A stretch of DNA of 64,000 nt. It comes from Klebsormidium nitens. Lineage: Eukaryota > Streptophyta > Klebsormidiophyceae > Klebsormidiales > Klebsormidiaceae. Each line of letters opens with the position of its first letter. Within the stretch, counting starts at the first letter, position 1. A program made the translations under genes and the position numbers. Location: positions 248,001 to 312,000 of the forward strand of contig DF236962.1 of the NCBI GenBank assembly GCA_000708835.1, written 5' to 3'. The notes below the pieces were generated by a model. That model was not told the origin of the DNA. It saw nothing but the letters and a program-made list of their open reading frames with translations, and searched no databases. Shown in pieces: positions 30,101 through 40,000 of this stretch.

Positions 30101-33100
30101 CCCGCCCCGCGGCTCGCTCTGCAATGCCCTCAACACCAGCCAATGCGGACGTCCACGCCACGTCAGCAACCAGGTCCGTATTCACACCTTTCACCGACGC
30201 TGTGATCGCTTTGATCTGGTCCGGAGTTGGGCTCGGAGAAGCGACCAAAGAGGCGCCACTTGGGTCAGCTAGTCGCCAGGCCTCGAGGATCTGTTTCTCC
30301 GTTTCGGCTTTGTCGGAAGAAGCGGACTGGGAAGACGGGGGGCGTTTCTTGTCGGGGGGTTTGGTGTCGGCAGCGGATGAAGGGGGGGGCAGAGTGGACC
30401 GCACGGCCTGGAGAAGAGCCCTGCAAAAGGGAAGGAAAGTGCTGACGAAAACGCAAGCAGTACTCGGCACAGTACTTTCCGGACAATCTCTGGAAAATAT
30501 GCAGAGATTCCAACAGAGCCTGGGGATTGGGAACCTTCAATGGCCGCTCAATAAAGTCTTTTAACTGTCAGCCCCTGGACTGGCCAGATTCAACAAAACT
30601 TGTTTCTTGGACCGTCGATCAGTACGACAGGGAGGCAGGTTCGGTTGGTGAGTCTTAAGTTGCATGGCCGTGTTTTCTCCTTTGGACTCTGAAGCATAGC
30701 TTTGTTCTCTAGCCGGCCGTCGACTAGCCGAGCTGGTTCGTCTAGATTTTCACCCCCAGCAAACCACTACGCTTCAACCGCCATGACAATCTGGTTTTTG
30801 AGAATAGACGCTCGCCAATGATGCAACAGCCAGAACTCAGATACCTCTTGTATCATACTCNNNNNNNNNNNNNNNNNNNNNNNNNNNNNNNNNNNNNNNN
30901 NNNNNNNNNNNNNNNNNNNNNNNNNNNNNNNNNNNNNNNNNNNNNNNNNNNNNNNNNNNNNNNNNNNNNNNNNNNNNNNNNNNNNNNNNNNNNNNNNNNN
31001 NNNNNNNNNNNNNNNNNNNNNNNNNNNNNNNNNNNNNNNNNNNNNNNNNNNNNNNNNNNNNNNNNNNNNNNNNNNNNNNNNNNNNNNNNNNNNNNNNNNN
31101 NNNNNNNNNNNNNNNNNNNNNNNNNNNNNNNNNNNNNNNNNNNNNNNNNNNNNNNNNNNNNNNNNNNNNNNNNNNNNNNNNNNNNNNNNNNNNNNNNNNN
31201 NNNNNNNNNNNNNNNNNNNNNNNNNNNNNNNNNNNNNNNNNNNNNNNNNNNNNNNNNNNNNNNNNNNNNNNNNNNNNNNNNNNNNNNNNNNNNNNNNNNN
31301 NNNNNNNNNNNNNNNNNNNNNNNNNNNNNNNNNNNNNNNNNNNNNNNNNNNNNNNNNNNNNNNNNNNNNNNNNNNNNNNNNNNNNNNNNNNNNNNNNNNN
31401 NNNNNNNNNNNNNNNNNNNNNNNNNNNNNNNNNNNNNNNNNNNNNNNNNNNNNNNNNNNNNNNNNNNNNNNNNNNNNNNNNNNNNNNNNNNNNNNNNNNN
31501 NNNNNNNNNNNNNNNNNNNNATGCAACAGCCAGAACTCAGATACCTCTTGTATCATACTCATCCCGGGAGCGCTCTTGGACTTCAGATAGAATGTGATAA
31601 CCCGCCTGATGACCTTCTCACCTCGCCTGCCCTTCTGCGTCTTTCCCGAGCTCCCCCTTCGCCTTTCCGGCCCCGCTGCCCTTGCCCCCCACTGTCAGAT
31701 GCACTCTCAACCCCGCCGCCGCCGCCAGTAGATCCTCCAACTTGGCTAGCTTCTCGCACTCCTGCGCCAGGGCCACCGCCCGATCCTTTTGCCCACTTTC
31801 TGCCAGGCACCATGCGAGCGCGAGGAGATTGTGCGCTCGCCATTCTTCTTGCTTCACGCCTTGGTTTGCGGCCCACTCTAGTGATTTTGTGATGGACTCG
31901 AAGCAGGGGAGGAGGGTGGACCGAGCGCCGTCGCGGTTGAGGACGCGGAGGATGCGCCAGAGGTGGACACTGCCGTTGTACACCAGGAAGGCATGCCTGG
32001 ATTTGAAGAAAAGATTCTTCTCAGAAATGAAGGGGAGCGGACAGTTGATACTGGGAGAGATGTTTGACAGTGTTTGGATTAGATAGACAAAAAGCCTCGT
32101 TTGCAAGGTGCGTGTAATGCTTGACCCTGTATACAGCTTTTTGCAACCAGGCTGCCAGTTTTAGATAGACAGGGAAGCTGAAAAGATAGTCGAAGTTAGT
32201 TGACGCAATATGGTTTCCAGACTTGACCAACTTATTTGTCTAACTTCAAACTTCCCTTTTTACTAAAACCGGCAGGCTGCTTGAAAAGAGCTGTATCTTT
32301 TTCAGTGGCAGAGGTCGGAGGTGACGCATACTTTGCGATGTTCTCTGTTGAAGAGCCTGTATTAGGAAGCATGCACACTACCGACTCTACGGTTCGATCT
32401 GAATACTTTGGAGCCCCTTGCGACTCAGGAGTGGCATTTGGCTTAAAGAATAACGTCTTCTCAGATGAGAAGTCGTTGCCTTTTCCAGGAAGCAGTGACT
32501 TATGCCCTCTGCTGAGCCGCCCACGTTCAACTTTCTAGGTTTGTTGGTCTAGGTTTGGTCAGTGTGGGCTGGAGAAGATATAGGGGGAATGGTGGTGCGG
32601 GCTGAGAAGAGAGCGGGAAAGAGCAGCCGTTGTGCCCAACTTTTGCACGGGTAACCTGTTGCAGTTTCAGGTCTACTTTGCAAGTATCCATTATTGCCAA
32701 TGTTGGCGTTGCCTCAAGCTGAGGACTGCATTTTCTCAAGCACCGGACTGGCAGGTTTCCATAGAAGACGATAGCGCATACTGTATCCATCTGCAAGATT
32801 TTAGAGAAATGAAAGTGCGCATGTTTGTATAGTAAAAAGTGCAAACAACCCCACCTTGGCCCCAGCTCTTGTGCGAGCCGCACTCCTCTGAGCACCACCT
32901 CAGCCGCTGCAAGAATTGCTTCTCTTAGCTGCAGTCCTTTCAGCCCTTTGCACCTCGCTGCTGCCAACTGCCCTTGTGCAAAAAGCGCCCGGCCCAGAAA
33001 CTGATCCCTCGCAGCAAAGTGCTCTTGTGGAGAACTAGTCTGGGCCACATTTTTCCCACCAGAGTTCTGGTTGACGTTCACTAATGGGGATGCTGAGTTG

Positions 33101-33396
33101 AGGGTGAAGTAAGAGGTCAAGCTCTCGCCGCACAAGGCCAGCAGATCAACCGCTGCTCCTCTCCCATTCTGCGCGAGGGCGGGGTCTGTTGGCAAAGTGG
33201 TGGTGCGAAGCGCAAGGGCTGCCTCTGCACATTTGACCAGAGTTTGTGTGGCAAAGCTGGGGCCACCAGCAACCCCTTCATTGGCTGGGGAGAAAGCCAG
33301 CTGTTTTACTTGTGCGTAGACTGCTTCGAGCTCGGCAGGGCTCTGATTCGCTACTGCTGCCTCGAGGGCTGCCACCACTTGCTGTGCCTGTACCAT
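15194..33396 (-). CDS. CFAP46: Cilia- and flagella-associated protein 46 (central-pair C1d)
   Basis: Orthologue of CFAP46/FAP46, a TPR-rich scaffold of the C1d projection of the axonemal central pair (with FAP54, FAP74 and FAP221 in Chlamydomonas). Exons (high to low): 33396-32855, 31996-31622, 30420-30045, 29407-29018, 28625-26873, 26401-26268, 25585-25340, 24891-24604, 24257-24087, 23646-23438, 23009-22824, 22414-22108, 21515-20089, 19699-19228, 18702-16444, 15849-15742, 15379-15194. Total 9429 nt, 3142 residues, all phases matching. The human protein is about 2,700; the excess lies in charged low-complexity inserts (exon 5 Lys/Gly and Ala-rich, exon 15 KGKGG/KPPSRPAS). Helical Ala/Leu TPR-like repeats run throughout. 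Near residue 2850-2900, VLFLDGAIAALPFECLPEF and SVSRDFSLAVFAHR form the CHAT-like C-terminal signature of CFAP46. ATG 33396 is the first true ATG. Its presence implies motile cells. Confidence 0.92.
25943..26153. mobile_element. 211-bp inverted-repeat element (MITE-like) in CFAP46 intron 6
   Basis: Ends are imperfect terminal inverted repeats of about 38 bp: left ctgcacattcggtaaaac.., right end inverted ctgcagattcggtcaaat.., sharing the 14-bp perfect core ctggccgcctgacc (25963-25976 and, inverted, 26123-26136). TA flanks both sides (25941-25942 and 26154-26155), as expected of a Tc1/mariner-type TA target duplication. The interior holds a two-copy repeat of actttgaccgatgcgcagaa and an inner inverted pair (gcagaacttgg / ccaagttctgc). 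No coding capacity. Family assignment is inference. Confidence 0.75.
30821..31560. other. 660-N assembly gap flanked by identical 40-bp ends
   Basis: Ns run from 30861 to 31520 within CFAP46 intron 2. The 40 bases before (30821-30860) and after (31521-31560) the gap are identical, both starting atgcaacagccag. This is what two overlapping contig ends that were scaffolded without being merged would produce, so the real gap may be zero and the 660 Ns an insert-size estimate. The alternative is a true long direct repeat. Open frames drawn across the Ns are artefacts. Confidence 0.9.
32134..32293. mobile_element. 160-bp inverted-repeat element in CFAP46 intron 1
   Basis: Left end cagctttttgcaaccaggct.. 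and inverted right end cagctcttttcaagcagcct.. match over at least 34 bp, through gccagttttag / gccggttttag. TA flanks both sides (32132-32133, 32294-32295). A related element occurs at 60995-61139, sharing the gttttag and tgaaaagata.tcgaagt..gttg blocks. That makes it a dispersed non-autonomous family with at least two copies in this window. No open frame. Confidence 0.75.
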
Positions 33397-34115
33397 TTTG
33401 GCAGCCACTACTGCCACAGGAACTTTTCAAGGACGGTGAGCTGGGGCCATAAATGGTATACAGCTCATTCGAGCTCAATAATGAACACAACAGCGGTGCA
33501 ACATTGGAGTGCAGGCTAACGATTAGAAGAGCAGCTCCCTTCGAAGCTTTTTCTTTCCTCATCGTAAAAAGTCCTAGCTAGATTCAGCGCCATTCCCTAA
33601 TCACCTTCTTTTCTTCGATCGTCTCTTCTTGCTCAGCTTAAAACTTCTCTCCATGTAGCCTGCTCAGGCTGCTGCTCATCCAACGGTCGCACGTGGAGAA
33701 ATCGATGGATCTACGGCTGCTGCGTTTTTAAACCGGTTCAAGGGTCTTGCAAGAACGCCAGCGTCAAGACTCAAGACCCCAAAGCGCGGCCGCGCCGCGA
33801 AGCGCCCGCACCTGAATGATGCATGCAGCATCTCTAGCTGAATGCATGGATTTCCAGCAATGGCGCCTGCAATGTTCACCATTCTAAGCTTAGCTCCTCC
33901 AGGCTGAATGTGTTGTAGGCCCGTCGCCAGCTGCTGGCAAAGTGGTTCCGAGCTTCCCAGCTTTTGCGCCACAGCAACAAACATACACGAGTTGTACGAA
34001 GGTGAAAAGAGGGTGAAAATGCTGCGACGTCTACACCAGTAACTTATCTCAGCACTCCAAGTTCAGCCGTGTTTGATAAGTCCAATGCTGTCAACACAGG
34101 AGCTCAGTTGAAGCT
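33397..34115. other. Divergent promoter region, CFAP46 / LEA_2
   Basis: Only 719 bp separate the two start codons, so both promoters must lie here and could be shared. Contains a GC-rich stretch around 33781-33813. No TATA box placed convincingly for either gene; the open frame at 33676-33984 has no recognisable similarity. Confidence 0.55.
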
Positions 34116-35333
34116 ATGGCGCTGAGGTTGGGCGGAAGAAGATTTGGCAGCTCTCTGACCAGAGCGCTGAGCAGTCTCCCCGGCCGCCTTGCGCTTGCTG
34201 TTGGGGCAACCTATCTTGTTTGGCCTAGACACCCCCGCGTCGAAGTGGAAGAGGTCCGACTGCGCAGTATGAAGGTGCGCCTTGGTAAGGAAGAGGCTGC
34301 AGACAGTTCCAGTGTTGAGCTGGACTTGAATGTCAGCCTGCGAGTTTGGCTCCACAACACAAATGTGGTTAAAGTTGACCTCTTCGAAAGTGGGGCAACG
34401 GTACAGTACCGAGGGTCCACTTTGGGCGTTGGGATGGTGCGAGCGGCGACAATACCTCCAAAAAGCGCCGTCAAAGTGAGCGATCATCAACCAGCATGAG
34501 TATTCAAAGGGCCAGACATGCAGCACTCTACGTGCACTCTATCCAGTTGTTGACGCACAAATATGAGTAGGAAGGTTTCGAGTCCGGAACACTGATCAAC
34601 GTGTGATCAACCAAGTCCTCACACACAACCTTCGGACGCAGAGCATTGTGCTGCCACAAAGACAAACACACCTTACTAGGTTGTGCAACTCGTTCACTTT
34701 GATGATAGTACACCAATCCTGAGACGCTAAAAACGACTAATCAAAAACTTGTTGTTATGATGAGTGTGGTCTATTCAGACGTCCTTTGCTTCTTCAAGAC
34801 ACTGGATCTTTTTGGTGCAGATGGATATCCCGGCAGTTCTTACGGGTGCGAAGGCGTTGCACCTTGGTCCACAACTCTTGAAAGATGCGGCGACGGGGGA
34901 AGTAGCGATTGTATCCTTTGCTGAAGTCCCTGGAGTGGCGTTCGTCGTGGGTATCAAGGTGCCCATTACGGTAAGTTACCACCTGAGGAACCACAGCACC
35001 TTAGGCACTTCCTGCGGTTTTTTGACAAGGGATCTATTCAGCCAACACATGTCGACGCTCGTCAGATTCATTTCCCCTGAATCTTCAAGATTGGATACGT
35101 TGTGGACGTTTCCAAAACCGCTCTTGAAAAGTCTGCAATGAGTTGGTGGATCTGCCAGCTTTGGGAACGAGATTATTCAAACAAGTCGCTGATCGATGAT
35201 TCTGATGTCTGCTCATTTGCATCTCTTGTAGATATACGTCCGAATTCAGCTTGTTCTTGACCCTATCGGCCTTGGCATCCTTGCTCAAGAATGTACCGCC
35301 AAGCTGGAGGTCCTCGGCATACCACCCATATGA
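34116..35333 (+). CDS. LEA_2 (LEA14-like) domain protein
   Basis: Late embryogenesis abundant group 2 protein of 203 residues. Exons 34116-34475, 34821-34970 and 35232-35333, all phase 0; stop TGA 35331-35333. Residues about 20-35 (LPGRLALAVGATYLVWPRHP) form a short hydrophobic segment that could anchor it in a membrane. From about residue 42 the LEA_2 beta-sandwich pattern follows: VEEVRLRSMKVRLG, LDLNVSLRVWLHNTNVVKVDL, ATVQYRGSTLGVGMV, then IPAVLTG, VPGVAFVVGIKVPIT and a terminal strand pair ending LEVLGIPPI. In plants this family includes LEA14 and NDR1/HIN1-like proteins with stress or membrane roles; this member's function is not decided by sequence. It is divergent from CFAP46 and converges on the lipase. 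Confidence 0.85.
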
Positions 35334-37052
35334 AGTAGCCAAGCATATTCAACAACTGATAGAGATCGACCATCAAATAGCCAGGTCCGTTACTGCTACA
35401 GCGGCGCCGCAATCTGTGTGCCAGTCGTGCATGCGCTTCACCATATTTGAACCCATAACTCAAACCCAGTATTTCATACAAAAGGACCGATTCCAGCTGT
35501 AGCTGACATGCGTCCCCTGAAGCTGCGGGATGTAAATCAGCAAGTTGAGCTGAGTTAAGCGCGACGACAAGTCGAAATTGTGTGCAGTCGTGAATGGACC
35601 TTAATCACGTGTTTTGGAAGATCAAGTACTGAAGACCATATGCTCTAAGAAGTTGTTAGTGTAGGCTAGGTAATGTAGGCTAGACGACAGCGTGTCGCTT
35701 TGAATCAAGCAGACGTACGTGTCATGTGACATAAGGTAGGCCTTAGGCTTCCAAAGCATACAGGTACGAAATGCTAATCTGAGTTCTGGCCGCCCATTCA
35801 AATCCTCCGATCCCTTTTGAGATATTTTGAGTACCTGCCTGCTAGGTTTCAATTGTCCTATGCAACGCAGCCGCCCCTAATGCGGCTCAACTGCTTGATC
35901 GAAGTGCACATGGGATGTAGATGCCCTAGGGCAACTCGTGGTCAAACATTTCGGCCCATGTGTGCGCTGCACTGCATGAAGACCACCAAAACGTGTATAT
36001 ACCCACAGCATCGAATGCTGGAGCTTTATCAAACCTTCGAACGAGCAGGAATTGCGCGATTCAATATCATGTAGCCAACTGGGCCCCTGCTGACTCAGGG
36101 CAACGCAAAGAGATGCTGTAGCTAATCGGCCATAGTTTTAGAGTTGAAAGGTTGCAGCGCGAGCTTCTCCAACACCGATGTGTCCTACACCATAAAAGCG
36201 ATCAGGTCGCTTTGGCAAACCCACCTTAGTGGCATGCACGTTGCCGTCGCAGACAAGACAAGCGGGCACGTTTTAACTGGTCGCGCTTCAACCGGTGTCA
36301 TGGACCATAATGAATCGTAAGAAACGCCCATGCCCTTGTGCGTACGTGCGCGGTTTCAAAAGTCACTATGGCCTGGCGACTCATGAGATGCAAAGAGGCG
36401 GTTACGCTTTACACAGCCTTACCACCTCCATCTCGAATTGAGTCGCATACCCGCTTTATCGGAGCATCTGGCTGAGTTTTGACGAGTTGCTGCTCGGACA
36501 AATGCTTCCTAGTGCTGAACACATTGCAGGGCTATCGCATTGGTCCCCTAGGAGCCAATCTCAAACAACGATGTACTTGGATCACGCATGCACTTCTTGA
36601 CGGACGACGCAAATTGCACGTCGTGTGCGTTACTTTCAGTCAGTCTGTCGTTACCAGCACTGGCGATAAGCTTGCTCTCTGCGTTTGTTCAAAGTCCGAA
36701 GGGCGATCGCAACGTTTGAGACCATGCACCCGTCCTGGGAATGATCCCCCACCTGGAGAAATCATCCCCCTCTCCCTCGGAAACGCAAGCAGTGTTTTGG
36801 GTGGGTCAGCACTTTTAAACTTCGAAAAGCCCGCACTCGTCGGGGCTTGCCGAGGTGGACTTCATAGGGGCTGTTGCACATTCTGTTGAACGCACTGCAA
36901 AAAAGCGGGACGCTTGACGTCAAGGTGGGGGCAGTCCTATGTCAATGAGATGCATAACAAAGACATCATTTGTGTTGATTACAGAACCTACTCATGTTTT
37001 AGTGGGCACGGTACGTTCTTGCTCAAAGGCCTCCATTGAACGCAGGTCGTTT
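35334..37052. other. Convergent intergenic region, LEA_2 / lipase
   Basis: 1.7 kb between stop codons. Short open frames have no family resemblance and no consistent splice sites. No repeat, RNA gene or element recognised. Confidence 0.55.
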
Positions 37053-40000
37053 TCAACAAGCCAACTCCCTCTTCCTTACTCCAAAGGAGGGGAATCTGAG
37101 TAGGTCGAGTACTTCATGTGCTGGTTGACTCTGCAAACGACCATCAAAACAAACATGCAAAGAGATAATCAATGAGGAACTCAACGACCAAAGCATCAGC
37201 TCCGCTACCTTGAGCAGGTTGACATAGTAGAAGTCCTCCATGTGCTGCATGATCCCGCTCCCGTCCTGCAGGCTTTGCAGCAGCGCAATCTCGGTGCGCA
37301 CCAGCTGCGAAATTAGCGCCTGCTCCCCGCGCATCTGCACACGAACGCCCGGGTTCAGTGATGCATCTTCAGTATTGTAGGCTGTTGACGTGCTAACGAA
37401 AACATGGTTAAGAGTGCGGTTAGACAAAACCCAGATCAGGAGTAACCTCATGTTTTTTTGGTCAACGACTACTACGAAAGCGAGGTTGCGAGTTTGAGCA
37501 AACACTACAACAAACCTTTATCGGTCGTACGCAGAAAAAGGCGTAAACAAAGCTCTTGTACGGAACCTTTTCCGTATCTGCACAGGGCTCGAACCGTTGC
37601 GTATGGCCTTACTCTTTGATAGAACATTTGCCTTGTCTATTATGGTCTACAAAATGATTCAATCTTTTGCGAGACTAGGCACCTCACCAGTTCTGGGAGT
37701 AGTGCGTCCGCTGACGTCTCCCCGATGACGTCAAGCGTGTAATCGTCCTCCAGGGCGTCGTTACCGAGCGGCCGCCCGCGCAGGTCGCCCCGGAAGTAGA
37801 TGGGCTGCTTCACGTGGCAGTAGCCCAGCAATCGGGGCACCTGCGAGGCGGCACCACTTAAAATGGTTAGCTGGTCGGTTAGCTGGAGTGGCGGCGGCTT
37901 GGTCAACAACAGGTGACGTAACGCAAGAAGCCGTCACAAAGCTTACGGACGCTGGCAGAGAAGAACGGTGCAGCAGAACGGAGCAGACTGAAAAATCGGT
38001 CAGAGGATCTTCCCGCATTTCTCCTTTGCCGCCGCCTTCTTGCTCCGCTCTTCCGTGTCCTTCGCTTCGTGGCGCCACCCGTGGTCATAGAAGATCCTAA
38101 ATTAGGTAGCGGATGATAAGTTATTGCTTGTCGAAGCTTATGATCGCGGATAACAGGAACTTGAATTCTCGTATGTCCTTTTGAAGCCCCGTTCGACAGA
38201 ATCTCCGGTAGTTGCACACCTGTCAGCTTCTTCAAGCCCTACCACCTCAACACCCGCTTTACAAACCCCCTCTTTTGTCACCTAGATCCGACCTCACAGA
38301 ACCCCAAAGAATGTCGAGGTTTTCCACCATGGGTGTGAGGTTTTCGCAATTGCACCGATAACCAGATCTATTCGGGACCTTGACTCAATTCCCAAACAGC
38401 AAGTTTCCCTCTATCCAAGTTTCTCACCGTGGGTATGATGTCCCGATGGTTGCACACCCGCCAGCTCGTCCCCACCGTCCGATTGTACTCCTCCGCAAAC
38501 GCGCGATTGCCGACACGTGGCGAGCCGAAGTTGTACATGACAACCTCAGCCTGCCGCTGGCGCGCCCACGGCAATCGCACCACGTCGCGTGCCAACAACG
38601 TTGCCAGCGCTCCGCCCAAACTGTGCCCAGTAATGTAAATTGTCCACGTACCGGTTGACTCATCCGGCGCTTGGCTGCATGAAAAATATAAATCATAAAT
38701 TGATTCTCTTAAGCCGGGTCACAGAGCATGACGTACTGAATGTGTCAAGAATGAACATGAGGACTTCCTCAGAGCCGCGCCCAGACTGAGCCCGGTGATG
38801 TAAATCGGACAAGGGCCGCTTGGTTCGTCCGAGGCTTGTCTGCATAAGAAAGCTAGAGTGTGAAGAGCACGCTTCCCCTCAGGCTATGTAGCCCGGTCAC
38901 AGTTCAAGGCGTAACATAAGATTTAAAAGTTCTCAACGCACTGCCCAAGCTGTGCCTGGTCAAGTAAACCGTCCACGGGCCGGTGGGTTCATCCGGAGCT
39001 TGGCTGCATGAACAAAGGATCTTGTAAGAGCCATGCATTTTTCCTCAAGCAGAGTATCTTGAGAGAAACAGCGGGCAGGCCCCTCAGCTTTGCTCACCTC
39101 TTTTTAGGGTAAAAAACCCTAAAAAGCCCTAAAAAGTGATCACCTCTCCAAGTCGTCTCGCGTCATCGCCTCCAAGATTGCGACGATTTACTGCGGCACG
39201 CTGTCGTAAATGGACTCGATTTCGTGCCACCTGGAAGAGCCTGCGAAAGCAGGTTATCCGAGAGGACAACGACGGGCAGGCCGCCCGAACCCAGCTCACC
39301 TTTCTAAGTCGTCCCTCGTCATCGCCTCCAGAATCGCGACGATCCGTCGGCGAACGCTGTCGTACGCACGCAGGAAGCCGGCGTGCACGGCTGGTTCGTT
39401 GGGGTCGCCTGCGGAGACCCGCTCCGGATTCAGCCCCGCGCTGACCAGCATCAAGTCTGTCGCCAAGTCACGCCACTGGGTCTGTAGGAAGTGGATAATC
39501 TTGCTCGATAGACAGAAGAAGGCAGTGCTGGGCGGATGGAACCAGTTAGGGGGTTAGGGTGGGTGCGAGGGTGGAGTGCGGTCAGATTCGATCAAGTACT
39601 TTGTTGGGCCGTGGATTGTTCTCTTGAGCGCACTGTTGAGAGCATCGAGAAGCATGAAAAAGGTTAGCAGTACTTTAAAGCACCGTGATGCACTTGGAGA
39701 GACTCGGGAAACGCGAACCTGATGAAGTCTGGTTGCCACAACCTGAAACCTAACATTATTTCAGAGCCACTAAACGGCAAAGTTCCATACCTTTCTGCTC
39801 CGTGCCCCAGAAAGCAAGCACGATTCGCCGCCCCGCATTTGCACGCCAGATCGAGGTCCGGTCGTCGGCGGTCCAGGAAGGCGAGCTGGCTGAAGCCGAA
39901 TACCACGTTGGTTGCAGTACCGCTTAACAACGAAAGCTGTAGAACAAGCTTTCACACTTTTACCTGTTCTGTGCCTTGGAAAGCAACCACGAATCTCCGC

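Noticed and set aside
30818-31597. Open frames on both strands running through the gap as X residues
   Set aside because: They exist only because Ns contain no stop codons; the flanks are intron sequence of CFAP46.
33676-33984. Extra 5' exon of CFAP46
   Set aside because: No donor/acceptor pair with matching phase, no similarity, and the exon from 33396 already starts with an in-frame ATG at the expected N terminus.
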